Counted from the first letter of the stretch, positions 1 through 8,754 are shown. The stretch is DNA of 64,000 nt from Cytobacillus oceanisediminis 2691 (GCF_000294775.2 NZ_CP015506.1:3819501-3883500); one strand, 5' to 3'. Numbers and translations are program-made. The notes: generated by a model from the sequence alone, not told the origin.

Positions 1-1027
1 TTTCAATTTCCCGCCTCTGAGTTGGCAGATAACCGCCTCTATAACCCCGAATGGCTTTAGGTCCCAACTTATGCTTTACAAGCTCCTGGAGGTATGTCAG
101 CAGAATCTCGACTCTGACTCTGCTTCTTGCAAACACAATGGTCTGGATTTTATTTTTCAGTAGTTCACCTGCGAGCTTTCTCGCTTCTAGAGTAGCGCTT
201 CTTCTAATATTCAGCGGTTTATTGACAATAGGAGGATTGTAAAATACAAAATGTTTTTTCCCGCTCGGGGCTCCATTATTATCTACAAGTTTCATCGGCT
301 TTTCTGTAAGCTTTTCTGCGAGTTCCAATGGATTTGCAATTGTTGCAGAAGTACAGATAAAAATGGGGTCACTTCCATAAAAACGGCAAATCCGTCTAAG
401 GCGGCGTATGACATTGGCTACATGACTGCCAAATACCCCTCTGTAAATATGAAGTTCATCTATGACCACATACTTCAAATTTTCAAACAAAGACACCCAT
501 TTTGTATGATGGGGCAATATCGCCGAATGAAGCATGTCCGGGTTTGTTATAACCACATGCCCAGCCCTGCGTACCTTTTGCCGAATATTTGCTGGTGTAT
601 CCCCGTCGTATGTATAGGAATTGATATCCAATCCGGACTCCTGGATGATTTCATTGATTTCGCTTTTTTGGTCCTGAGCCAAGGCTTTTGTCGGAAACAT
701 ATAAAGCGCCCTTGCATCTGGATCATTGACGATCGTCTGCAGGACTGGAAGGTTGTAGCAAAGTGTTTTGCCTGAGGCCGTTGGAGTAACTGCCACAAGA
801 CTGTCCCCATTCATGGCTGCCCGATAAGATGTTTTTTGATGTGTATAAAGCCTTGTAATGCCCCTCTTTTGCAATGCTTCTATTAAAGACGGATGTATGT
901 CTTCCGGAAGGCCGGCAGTCTTAGCCTCTTTTTCTTCTATTGTATGCCAATGGACAATATTATCTTTATATTGCTGTTCAGATATAAGTTCTTTCATGAT
1001 TTCAGGCAGATTTTTACGCACTTTCAT
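1..1027 (-). CDS. mrfA: MrfA (YprA) DEAD/DEAH-type DNA helicase, 3' part cut off by window edge
   Basis: The reading frame is open from an ATG at 1027 to the window edge (342 codons), so only the N-terminal half is present. Walker A is TPTASGKT at residues 81-88, followed by a DELH box in motif II and a SAT motif (TSATIANP). The sequence closely follows what I remember of B. subtilis YprA. MrfA is known as the helicase partner of the exonuclease MrfB in repair of mitomycin C lesions; mrfB would lie to the left of the window and is not seen. A GAGGTGAAATAG ribosome-binding site precedes the ATG. A LexA-like box lies 28-41 bases upstream of the start. Confidence 0.93.
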   Translation of the reverse strand, partial: MKVRKNLPEIMKELISEQQYKDNIVHWHTIEEKEAKTAGLPEDIHPSLIEALQKRGITRLYTHQKTSYRAAMNGDSLVAVTPTASGKTLCYNLPVLQTIVNDPDARALYMFPTKALAQDQKSEINEIIQESGLDINSYTYDGDTPANIRQKVRRAGHVVITNPDMLHSAILPHHTKWVSLFENLKYVVIDELHIYRGVFGSHVANVIRRLRRICRFYGSDPIFICTSATIANPLELAEKLTEKPMKLVDNNGAPSGKKHFVFYNPPIVNKPLNIRRSATLEARKLAGELLKNKIQTIVFARSRVRVEILLTYLQELVKHKLGPKAIRGYRGGYLPTQRREIE

Positions 1028-1047
1028 CTATTTCACCTCATACCCCT

Positions 1048-1068
1048 ATTCTAGCGAATAAACGTTCG
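1048..1068 (-). promoter_or_regulatory. Candidate LexA (SOS) box and -10 element upstream of mrfA
   Basis: CGAAT-AAAC-GTTCG at 1055-1068 is one base away from the Bacillus LexA dyad CGAAC-N4-GTTCG. Directly beside it, on the minus strand, TAGAAT (1048-1053) could serve as a -10 element, so a bound repressor would cover the promoter. No good -35 was found. The regulatory role is inference. Confidence 0.5.
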
Positions 1069-1241
1069 TTCTAACAGAGCAAACTCTTAAATCCCATTAA
1101 CTTTTTATGGAAATATTCTATTAAACTCTAAAATCCTTCGTCCTCAATTCCCTAAATTAGACTTCATGGGAAAAATTGACTGAAAGTTCTAAATATAGGA
1201 CAATATTATGTATATTTTTCATTTTTTTAAGAGGTGAAGCC

Positions 1242-2135
1242 ATGCTTTACAGCATTTTAAAATCAGCAGCGGTGTTTTTGTTAATTCTAATTGGATTTAT
1301 CCTGATTCTTCTTCTTCCCCGGGAACAAGAAATAGCTGTTTTTTCGGCGTTTCATGTTGAAGCGGATTACCCCTTTAGCTTTGAATTATATAAAGAGAGA
1401 ATACAAGATTTCACTGTTTATATAGTAACTGAAAAAGGTTTGGGTGATGCAAGGAGCGGACGCCCAGTCAGTGAGGAATCAGCGATATTTGTTAAGCGCA
1501 GCATTAAGATTATTTTGCCGGCCTTCATGGTCAGCATGCTGCTTGGCACACTGATGGGTGCACTCCAATTTTACAGGAGAAAAAAATTTTCCGGGAAGCT
1601 TCAGAACTTTCTTTCCTGGCTGTTTTCTTCCATACCCGATTTTTTTCTTTTTATTGCCATTCAATACCTTCTGATTCTGTTGATGCAGCAAGGGCTTCCT
1701 TACTTTAAGCTATATGGGCATGAAAATTGGTATAGCTTTTTACTGCCGCTCATTTCTTTATCCGTGTTTCCATTTCTTCACATGTCCCGTTTTACCTCGG
1801 CTGCACTTGAAAATGAAATGGGCGAAGAGTATGTGCGCACCACCTATGCAAAAGGGCTTGGCGACTTTAAAGCACTCCTGCATATGCTATGGAATTGCTG
1901 GTCCCCCATTTTGAACCAGGCGCAGCTGGTGATGCTCTATATCCTATCCAGTCTGCCAATCATTGAAAAGCTGGCTGGCTATAATGGGGCAGGCAAGGAG
2001 CTTCTATTCAGCATAACATCTAATGATGAAATTAAGGCACTGTCCCTGATGCTCCCTTTTCTCTTTATCATGTTTATTACTATTATCCTTTCACAGATAG
2101 CAAAATTCTGGCTCATGCCAAAAGGAAGGGCGTGA
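1242..2135 (+). CDS. Opp/Dpp-type ABC transporter permease (DppB-like)
   Basis: A 297-residue integral membrane protein with an N-terminal membrane segment (residues about 4-26), an extracytoplasmic stretch, and a cluster of five or so further hydrophobic segments, the layout of DppB/OppB permeases. The ATPase-docking EAA loop is recognisable at residues about 196-215 (EYVRTTYAKGLGD). The start was moved to 1242 because AGAGGTGAAGCC sits directly before this ATG; the reading frame itself opens at 1176 without a ribosome-binding site. It is followed after 6 bases by a DppC-like permease, so the two should form a heterodimer. No ATPase or binding protein gene is adjacent. Substrate unknown; peptides are the family default. 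Confidence 0.85.
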   Translation: MLYSILKSAAVFLLILIGFILILLLPREQEIAVFSAFHVEADYPFSFELYKERIQDFTVYIVTEKGLGDARSGRPVSEESAIFVKRSIKIILPAFMVSMLLGTLMGALQFYRRKKFSGKLQNFLSWLFSSIPDFFLFIAIQYLLILLMQQGLPYFKLYGHENWYSFLLPLISLSVFPFLHMSRFTSAALENEMGEEYVRTTYAKGLGDFKALLHMLWNCWSPILNQAQLVMLYILSSLPIIEKLAGYNGAGKELLFSITSNDEIKALSLMLPFLFIMFITIILSQIAKFWLMPKGRA

Positions 2136-2141
2136 TGGAGT

Positions 2142-3059
2142 ATGCGCGTTTTAATATGGTTTAAGAGACATGCCCTATTTTGCACAGGAACTGTTTTTCT
2201 GATGCTACTATTGGCAATCACGTTTGCCGGACCTTATCTTCCTTTTGTAGACCGCGAGTTAACAAAGATTACTTACATCCTTAATGAGGATAAAAAGCCC
2301 GTTATACCGCCTTATCCGCCATCAGAGGAATACATATTCGGCACTGACAAAAGCGGAAGGGATTTACTCAGCCTGATTATATTGGGCGCAAAAGAAACCA
2401 TTTTGCTGGTCGCCTGTATAACTGGCCTGAGATATACACTGGCAATTCCGCTCTCCTTTCTTGCGCACAAAAAATGGATGGGTACACACCTCTTCCTTAA
2501 ATGGCTTAATGGACTGCTGTCATATATTCCGACCATCATCATTGTCATGCTTCTTGCCATGCTTCCGCCATTTTTGTTAACTGAACACCGGCCCCTATTC
2601 CTGCTCCTAATTATAGGTCTGGCAGAAATGCCCCGTGCCGCAGAAATGATAAAGCTGGAATTTGATCAGATTTCTTCCAAAGAATATATATATGGAGGGA
2701 TTGCTGCTGGAGCTTCACCATACAGGCTTTTCAGAACATACTATCTGCCTTTTCTATTTAGCAAGCTTCTTGTATATATGGTTACAGACCTTGGAAAAGT
2801 CATGTTTTTACTTGGTCAATTAGGGTTTGTCGGCATTTTTATTTCCCAGGATTTAGTTCAATCCATGGGAGGAGATTGGCAATTGGTCAATAATTCGATT
2901 TCTTGGCCTATGATGCTGATGAAAGCCTTTGAGGATATAAGAGGCCCGATTTGGATTCCTTTCTTCCCAGCATTTGCAATGACCTGTGCCATCTTAACGT
3001 TTAATATATTCGCTCAGGGATTAAAATCATTTTTCACCAAGAAGGTCCGATATATTTAG
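2142..3059 (+). CDS. Opp/Dpp-type ABC transporter permease (DppC-like)
   Basis: A 305-residue membrane protein with the DppC/OppC layout: membrane segment at about 10-30, then the GTDKSGRDLLS motif typical of this subfamily, then the permease core. The EAA loop is EYIYGGIAAGASPYRLF. It starts 6 bases after the stop of the DppB-like gene, with GGAG close to the ATG, so it is probably translated together with it. As with its partner, no ATPase is encoded in the window, so it either borrows one from elsewhere in the genome or has another role. Confidence 0.85.
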   Translation: MRVLIWFKRHALFCTGTVFLMLLLAITFAGPYLPFVDRELTKITYILNEDKKPVIPPYPPSEEYIFGTDKSGRDLLSLIILGAKETILLVACITGLRYTLAIPLSFLAHKKWMGTHLFLKWLNGLLSYIPTIIIVMLLAMLPPFLLTEHRPLFLLLIIGLAEMPRAAEMIKLEFDQISSKEYIYGGIAAGASPYRLFRTYYLPFLFSKLLVYMVTDLGKVMFLLGQLGFVGIFISQDLVQSMGGDWQLVNNSISWPMMLMKAFEDIRGPIWIPFFPAFAMTCAILTFNIFAQGLKSFFTKKVRYI

Positions 3060-3180
3060 ACGTCCCAGCCGGACTATCTTCTTTAAGGAAACTGATTTTA
3101 AAATAAGCTTTTCTTTATATGAACGTTAAGAATGTTTTTTGTTACAATAAGCTTTATAGGACAGACGCAAGAGGTGGATT

Positions 3181-3873
3181 ATGAGAGCAGAAGAAATTAA
3201 GGGAGTTCTTTCCCAGTTCTCTCTATTTAAAGAACTGAACAATGAAGAGCTCGATAAAGTGGTAGAGATATCAATTTCACGGGATTGGAAAAAAGGAAGC
3301 CATGTTTTTCTTCAGGATGACCCGCTGGATAATGTTTATTTTATTAACAACGGCAGAGTTAAGATTTATAGAAGTGATATTAATGGAAAAGAGCAGATTG
3401 TTGCCATCTTAACAAAAGGCGAGATGTTTCCTCACGTAGGATTTTTCAGAAAAGGGGGATATCCGGCTTTTTCGGAGGTGCTTGAAAATGCTCAACTCGT
3501 CGTTGTACCAATTTCGCAATTTGAAAAGGTACTAATTGAAAATCCCGTGCTATGCATTAAGGTGTTTAAAGTTCTGGGCGAGAAGATTGTTGATCTTCAG
3601 GAGCGGCTGGAAGCGCAAATTTTAAACAATACTTATGAACAAATTATCAAATTACTTGTCCGTCTAGCCAAAATGCATGGAAAAACGCTTGAAAACGGCA
3701 GCTTTCTTTTAAAAGGGGACTTCACCAATAAAGACCTCGCCAATATGATTGGCACTACAAGGGAAACGGTCAGCAGGACTTTAACCAAAATGAAAAAAGA
3801 AAAGTTAATTGAAACAGATCAGGATGGACATTTAATCATAAACCCTGATCAGCTCTTAGAGACAATCTTTTAA
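3181..3873 (+). CDS. Crp/Fnr family transcriptional regulator
   Basis: A 230-residue protein with an N-terminal cyclic-nucleotide-binding-type beta-roll (about 15-130) and a C-terminal winged helix-turn-helix (about 150-225), whose recognition helix lies around residues 192-205 (GTTRETVSRTLTKM). The N-terminal cysteine cluster of oxygen-sensing Fnr is absent, so it is not an FeS Fnr by that mechanism; the ligand is unknown. AGAGGTGG precedes the ATG. It lies between the two permease pairs and may control one or both, which is inference from position only. It is followed directly by a strong terminator. Confidence 0.88.
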   Translation: MRAEEIKGVLSQFSLFKELNNEELDKVVEISISRDWKKGSHVFLQDDPLDNVYFINNGRVKIYRSDINGKEQIVAILTKGEMFPHVGFFRKGGYPAFSEVLENAQLVVVPISQFEKVLIENPVLCIKVFKVLGEKIVDLQERLEAQILNNTYEQIIKLLVRLAKMHGKTLENGSFLLKGDFTNKDLANMIGTTRETVSRTLTKMKKEKLIETDQDGHLIINPDQLLETIF

Positions 3874-3900
3874 AAACCGCCTATGCGGTTTATTCTATTT
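3874..3900 (+). terminator. Rho-independent terminator of the Crp/Fnr gene
   Basis: AAACCGC (3874-3880), loop CTAT, GCGGTTT (3885-3891), then a T-rich tail. It begins one base after the TAA stop. Confidence 0.85.
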
Positions 3901-3901
3901 T

Positions 3902-4033
3902 CCAGCTCAAGCGTTTACTCCCTCGAGGTTTCGGCCGTGAGCACCAAAGGAAAGATTCCTTGGAGGTTCTCGCAGTCGCAGGAACAAGCGGTTTTACTTG
4001 TTCCAAAGGGCGCTTCCGCTTTTCTTTTAACCT
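3902..4033 (-). repeat. Dispersed intergenic repeat, copy A
   Basis: The right end (4008-4030), read on the minus strand, is AAAAGAAAAGCGGAAGCGCC, the same terminal sequence found at copies C-F. The left end resembles the other terminus of the family (TCCAGCTCAAGCG). It contains a perfect 8-bp hairpin, GGAACAAG/CTTGTTCC. No gene is seen between 3874 and 4107. Confidence 0.6.
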
Positions 4034-4107
4034 TATTTGCTCAACAGGAACATCCACCCAATTGGCAGCATAGGATATGTTGAAAAATCCTGTTTGAGAG
4101 GGGATGG

Positions 4108-4578
4108 ATGTATATGGAGGATCCAAAGAAAAAAGACCGAAATGAGCCTTTTGGTGATTTAATGAAATCGATGAATCAGCTTTTTCATGAAAAACCCGTT
4201 AGAGGATTTCTGCAGACCATGGATGATTTCTTTAAGAATCCCTTCCCAAATTCTTCTTCCTTTCATGTCGATGTTGCGGAAACCGAAAAAGAACATATCA
4301 TTAGTGCAGAACTTCCAGGAATAAATAGAGAGCAAATACAAATTGACATCCTGGACAATTATATAACCATTTCTGTCAAGTCCTCTGAGATGGTGACAGA
4401 AGAGGATGAGAAAAATAAAATCTTTAGAAGACAGCAAAGCATGCAGCGTTCCAGCCGGACCGTTCCGCTTCCCCAGCCAGTTAATGAAAAGAAAGTAAAG
4501 GCAGTTTACCAAAACGGCCTTCTGCAAATCACGGTGCCAAAGCAGCAGGGAAAAAGAATCGTAATCGATGAAAGCTGA
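4108..4578 (+). CDS. Small heat shock protein, Hsp20/alpha-crystallin family
   Basis: A 156-residue protein with an alpha-crystallin domain from about residue 50 to the end, including the FHVDVAETEKEH entry strand, the AELPG turn, and the NGLLQITVPK strand near the C-terminus followed by an I-x-I-like IVID. These proteins hold unfolding proteins in a refoldable state without ATP. The start at 4108 follows GAGAGGGG; an in-frame ATG two codons later is possible. No CIRCE or sigma-B site was recognised upstream. It sits alone between the two permease pairs and ends just before a bidirectional terminator. Confidence 0.88.
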   Translation: MYMEDPKKKDRNEPFGDLMKSMNQLFHEKPVRGFLQTMDDFFKNPFPNSSSFHVDVAETEKEHIISAELPGINREQIQIDILDNYITISVKSSEMVTEEDEKNKIFRRQQSMQRSSRTVPLPQPVNEKKVKAVYQNGLLQITVPKQQGKRIVIDES

Positions 4579-4624
4579 TCCTGCCTGCAAGCCAGGTAAA
4601 ATTAATTCACTAATGCGGCCTGGT

Positions 4625-4667
4625 TAAACAAAAACAAGCAGGCTCAATGACTGCTTGTTTTTGTTTA
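4625..4667. terminator. Bidirectional terminator between hsp20 and the permease-peptidase gene
   Basis: A perfect 17-bp stem (4625-4641 with 4651-4667) around a 9-base loop, A-rich on one side and T-rich on the other, so it can end transcripts arriving from both convergent genes. Confidence 0.9.
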
Positions 4668-4677
4668 AATGAACTAA

Positions 4678-7086
4678 TTAGCTGTCTAGTTTAGATGTAT
4701 CAATCCAATTATTGAAATAACCGGTCGGAACACTGAAGTAATCTTTTGTGAAGGATATAAACTCCTTTGTATCGACCTCTTTATAACGGAAATTTTGATA
4801 ATAATCTGACAGGAACTGCATCCCCACGGCTTTAGGGGATTCTCCTTTTAGGGTATATTTTTCCTGAATCATCTGTAAAATCTCCAGAGAAGGCTGCCCA
4901 TAGATATAGCCTGAATGCTTTACCTCATTAACCGGCACATTTGAATATTGCCTTCCAAGTCCAGCTTCTTCAATGGCCTCCATTCGAAAATGGGAAATGC
5001 CAAATGCCTGTCTTTCAGCCTGGTTTTGACCTGCATAGAAATACATAGAGGTGGCAAATTCAGTAATTCCTTCATCAATCCACGCATTATTGTAGGGGTC
5101 ATTGGCCACTACTCCATAAAAATACTGATGCGCAATTTCATGAACAATAGATATATCATAAAATCTCTTATCATCAATATAAGGGTTAATGGTTACAATA
5201 CCGGGATATTCCATAAATTGTCCATCATCTAAAACGATGTCAAGCTGCTCATGCGGGTAGTCTCCAATATGATCCTGATAGAATGTTAATGCATTTTTGG
5301 CCAGTGTCAATGAAGCTACAGGGTCTTTGTCATGATTGCTTCTTGAAAACAATCTGACCTTCACGCCGTCTTTCGCTTCCGTTTCATGAACTTCCATATC
5401 CTTCATGACAGCAATGAAGAAATCCCTGACCTTTTTGGCTTTAATATGCCCTTCATTCTTCCCTTCTGCAGGATCTTTGTCTGCTGTGGAAGCCAGAGAA
5501 TACCCTTTCGGAAGCTTATAGGAAACGTTGAAATCAGAGAAGCCTGTATGAAATGTTTCCAGTCCTTCCATATACGGCTCTTTATTCCATTTGCCTTTTT
5601 GATAAACTGCAGCCATAGGGTACCATTGAGCAAGATAATAGTTTGTGTCTACTTTTGAAAAGCGGCTGCCTTTGTCAGGGACTGTAAATCCATATTCGAT
5701 CTTTACATTATGTCTTCTTTTATCTTTCATTTCAGGTTTTAACTTTATGGTTAACGTATCACCCTTTAGCATAAATGACGCTTTTTGCCCGTTCACTGTT
5801 ACCTTCCCGATATCTGCCTCAGATGTTCCCTCGACTGAATCAAATGTATGTCCCTCTGCAAAAACGTTTGGAATGAAATAAAATACAAGGTCTTCCCATT
5901 CTTTATTTGATTGGTTTTTCACTTGGATATTAGCATTGGCAGTGAAATAACCTTCGCCATTCATTTTCAGATCAATGTTGTAATCCGAGTGGCTGCCGCT
6001 TTTAACGCCAATATTGGCATCTTTTGCTGCCATTACATAAATTCCAGCACCAGCAAAAGCAATGACTAGTGAAGAAAAGGCTGCTTTTGGGGCAGAAAAT
6101 GACCAAAACTTCTTTTTTTGGCCATATTGTTTTCTGGAAGGCTGAATTAATGGTTCATGCCCTGTCCTAATCCACGGTGTACGCTGATAATTTGACTGAA
6201 ATCGATTCTTCAATCCATTTGCCAGAAGGCTGAAGGATACTGTTGTATATAAAAGGACTGCAAGTGGCGCAACTAATATATGAGTGTTTCCATAGATATT
6301 CAACCTCGCCTGCCCAACCAGCCCTGCGAGCTCTTTTGTAGCTGATAGGTATATGATGGGGTCAAATCTCATAATGGTTCCGCCGACAAAAATATTTAAA
6401 AGCGCCAGCTGGCCCATAAGAGCAATCACATACACAATTTCAAGTATAAACATAACAAGGAAAGTTTCCTTTAACTGAGGAAATAGATGCTTCCAAATCA
6501 AACGGTGTTTTCCAGCACCCAGTGCTTTGGCCGCTTCAATATAAACGGACTTATATAATTCAGCGGTTTTAAGCCTTACAGATGACACGATGCTAGGAAT
6601 GCTGATGACCGACGCAATAACTATAAAGTAGACTATTAATACATTTTGTTTAAGGCTGCTGTTGAAGCTTATTGGCGCCAGGAAAAAATACAGGATCAGA
6701 AACAGCGGAACATAGCTCCAGGCATTTTCAAAAGCAATCAGCCAGCCTGGTGTCCGTTTCAATGTGCCAGCATACAAACCGATGATTGTTCCGAAAGCCA
6801 TTTTAATCATCGTAACAGCAGCTGCAATAAAAACAGTGTATCTTAATCCATATAAAATCATGGACAAAAGGTCGTAGCCCCATTTGTCTGTCCCCAGCGG
6901 ATAGGAGGGTGATTCAAAGGGCTCTAATGGCGGGGCCAAAACCTTCCCGTTTGTATATTGTGTTTCCAATGCTGCAGTCAATGAATGCGGTGCAAGATAA
7001 GGTCCAAATATGCTGAAAAAAAGCAAGCCTGCAACCATAAGAATTCCGATAATCAAGGAGTAATTTATTTTTAGCAGCTTATTCAT
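4678..7086 (-). CDS. Fusion protein: DppC-like ABC permease plus extracellular M1-family metallopeptidase
   Basis: An 802-residue protein. Residues about 1-310 are a DppC-type permease with the GTDKWGYDLLS motif and a clear EAA loop (YIEAAKALGAGKHRLIW). A further membrane segment at about 345-365 leads into a C-terminal M1 (gluzincin) peptidase. Its zinc motif is H649-E650-x-x-H653 with the third ligand E672, exactly the M1 spacing HExxH-x18-E, and the substrate-binding GxMEN-like motif appears as QFMEYPG. By topology the peptidase should lie outside the cell. The start at 7086 overlaps the stop of the upstream permease by 8 bases (ATGAATAA), implying coupled translation, and follows AAACGGGG. 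No split, frameshift or stop separates the two halves. Peptide cleavage coupled to transport is inference. Confidence 0.9.
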   Translation of the reverse strand: MNKLLKINYSLIIGILMVAGLLFFSIFGPYLAPHSLTAALETQYTNGKVLAPPLEPFESPSYPLGTDKWGYDLLSMILYGLRYTVFIAAAVTMIKMAFGTIIGLYAGTLKRTPGWLIAFENAWSYVPLFLILYFFLAPISFNSSLKQNVLIVYFIVIASVISIPSIVSSVRLKTAELYKSVYIEAAKALGAGKHRLIWKHLFPQLKETFLVMFILEIVYVIALMGQLALLNIFVGGTIMRFDPIIYLSATKELAGLVGQARLNIYGNTHILVAPLAVLLYTTVSFSLLANGLKNRFQSNYQRTPWIRTGHEPLIQPSRKQYGQKKKFWSFSAPKAAFSSLVIAFAGAGIYVMAAKDANIGVKSGSHSDYNIDLKMNGEGYFTANANIQVKNQSNKEWEDLVFYFIPNVFAEGHTFDSVEGTSEADIGKVTVNGQKASFMLKGDTLTIKLKPEMKDKRRHNVKIEYGFTVPDKGSRFSKVDTNYYLAQWYPMAAVYQKGKWNKEPYMEGLETFHTGFSDFNVSYKLPKGYSLASTADKDPAEGKNEGHIKAKKVRDFFIAVMKDMEVHETEAKDGVKVRLFSRSNHDKDPVASLTLAKNALTFYQDHIGDYPHEQLDIVLDDGQFMEYPGIVTINPYIDDKRFYDISIVHEIAHQYFYGVVANDPYNNAWIDEGITEFATSMYFYAGQNQAERQAFGISHFRMEAIEEAGLGRQYSNVPVNEVKHSGYIYGQPSLEILQMIQEKYTLKGESPKAVGMQFLSDYYQNFRYKEVDTKEFISFTKDYFSVPTGYFNNWIDTSKLDS

Positions 7087-7942
7087 AGATAAAACCCCGT
7101 TTAAACAGATAGAATATGAGCCTGTTAGAAATATAGACAATTAGAGAAATCAAAAGCATGGCAAACAAGCCAATTGCGATCGGCTGGACCTCATTGCTCT
7201 GAAAAATAAATTTAGTTATGCCGGAGACATTCATAATATGTTCAATAATGAAGAGATTGCCAATCGCCAGGGAAATCACTTTGATTAGCTCAGATTTAAT
7301 AAATGGCTCCAAATTTTTAAATACATGCTGAAAATTTATGTAATTCAAGCTCATTCCTTTAGCAACTGCAGTCTTTATATAGTCCTCCCCGCTTGTTTGA
7401 TAATATTTTACCGAAACAAGCTTAAATAGATATAGAGTTGGAGCTAAGCTTGCGAGCACTGTTGGAAACCAGGTGTTAAGGGCTCCTCCATCCGGCCTTA
7501 GTGAGATCACTCTGATCCCCGTCATTTTATATATTTTAACAGCGAGAATCATAGACATTACAATGATGATAAAGTCGGGTATGGACGCAAGGATATTCAA
7601 GAATGCACCAAAAAGCTTAGTTAGTTTGAAACGGCTGATAAATACCCCGAAAATAAGACTTATAACTAAGGAAGCATTCACAGCAATCAATACAATTAGC
7701 AGACTGGTAGTAAAGTTATCAGCAATATCCTCCGCTATAGGACGAGTTTGCCGGCCGAGCTGATAGGTACCCAGGCTGCCCCCGCTTACTTCTTTAATAA
7801 AATCTCCATAAATCTGCGGTAGACTTTCAAAGCTCCAATCAAGACTCCCGTTTGATGGATCAACAGAAATAATTTTTGGCAATGCCGCAAGTAGCAAAAT
7901 TAATATAAATATGATAAATATTTGCTGAAGAGCACGAACCAT
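7079..7942 (-). CDS. Opp/Dpp-type ABC transporter permease (DppB-like)
   Basis: A 287-residue membrane protein with the DppB layout: N-terminal membrane segment (about 7-25), a roughly 60-residue outside stretch, then the permease core with an EAA loop (DYIKTAVAKGMSLNYIN). It is translationally coupled to the permease-M1 fusion that follows, so the pair should make the membrane channel. AAAGGGGG precedes the ATG at 7942. Neither an ATPase nor a substrate-binding protein is encoded nearby. Upstream (7943-8152) there is a TTGACA about 70 bases before the start, but no convincing -10 at the right distance. Confidence 0.87.
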   Translation of the reverse strand: MVRALQQIFIIFILILLLAALPKIISVDPSNGSLDWSFESLPQIYGDFIKEVSGGSLGTYQLGRQTRPIAEDIADNFTTSLLIVLIAVNASLVISLIFGVFISRFKLTKLFGAFLNILASIPDFIIIVMSMILAVKIYKMTGIRVISLRPDGGALNTWFPTVLASLAPTLYLFKLVSVKYYQTSGEDYIKTAVAKGMSLNYINFQHVFKNLEPFIKSELIKVISLAIGNLFIIEHIMNVSGITKFIFQSNEVQPIAIGLFAMLLISLIVYISNRLIFYLFKRGFIYE

Positions 7943-8152
7943 ACAAATCCCCCTTTATGACCATGAGCCATTTTTCTATCTTTTCACTTTTATCTAAAAA
8001 ACTTTGTCAATCATGCGATAAATTCTTCTGGATAATAATTCCTATACAATGGGAGTCGCAAAAAATAGACCAGCTATTTTATTTTCAAATATATTTAATT
8101 TTTTTTCAAGTCTGATTTTTATATATAATTCCATGCCATTAAAATAAGAGAT

Positions 8153-8173
8153 AAAAAAAAGGCCTATTCGGCC
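8153..8173 (-). terminator. Terminator of yppG
   Basis: Read on the minus strand, GGCC-GAATA-GGCC is followed by eight Ts, eight bases after the yppG stop codon. The stem is short. Confidence 0.7.
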
Positions 8174-8181
8174 ATGATCAG

Positions 8182-8754
8182 TTAAGCTTTAAATATTCCG
8201 CCAATCCCTTTTACCATCGATGACACTTGCGTTACAGCTGACATCATCTGACCTGCGGTATCCACCATTTTATTGAGATCAAGCGAACCATCCTGGGCTT
8301 TAAAGGAATTCATAATGCTTTGCACTCCAGATGGCTGTTTAGGAATGAATGATTGTTTAGGATACGGATTCATATACGGCATCTGCTGCGCAGCGGACTT
8401 GCTTGCCTGAGTTCCGTAATAATCTTCAGATTCTAATGGGTTTTGAAAAACACCAGCATTTTTCGAACCGGTCTTTGCGTAGTATCCTTGGTCATAGTTA
8501 TGCTGCGGATAGGGATTTGGTGAATAATTTTGCTGCTGCAATCCTGCCATCTGAGGCGGCTGATGATACTCCATATTATAAGGCAAATAATAAGGGTTAT
8601 ACTGTCCAGCAGAATTATTATAATTCTGCATTGGCTGCTGCCTCATATAAAATTGGCCATTCGGCCCCATATAAAATGGATCCATGTATATACTTTGATT
8701 TAAATGGCCGTATGGCTGCAGATGGCTCGCTCTATTCATTACTCGGCCAAACAT
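8182..8754 (-). CDS. yppG: YppG-like Tyr/Pro/Gln-rich spore coat-type protein
   Basis: A 190-residue protein, very rich in Tyr, Pro, Gln, Asn and Met, with a less biased C-terminal end that looks like a folded tail (residues about 150-190). Composition and position next to yppF fit YppG, which I recall as a coat-associated protein in B. subtilis; the sequence match is by composition and gene order. The start at 8754 was chosen because GGGGAGGA lies just before it; the frame extends 42 codons further upstream, but that part is hydrophobic and lacks a ribosome-binding site. Likely sporulation-specific; no promoter was recognised. Confidence 0.75.
   Translation of the reverse strand: MFGRVMNRASHLQPYGHLNQSIYMDPFYMGPNGQFYMRQQPMQNYNNSAGQYNPYYLPYNMEYHQPPQMAGLQQQNYSPNPYPQHNYDQGYYAKTGSKNAGVFQNPLESEDYYGTQASKSAAQQMPYMNPYPKQSFIPKQPSGVQSIMNSFKAQDGSLDLNKMVDTAGQMMSAVTQVSSMVKGIGGIFKA

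Noticed and set aside
251..775. Plus-strand open frames of up to 174 codons at the left edge
   Set aside because: They are antisense to the mrfA frame, which has clear helicase motifs; no ribosome-binding site and no recognisable protein.
4159..4590. 143-codon minus-strand frame opposite hsp20
   Set aside because: Antisense shadow of a clear alpha-crystallin gene, with no ribosome-binding site.
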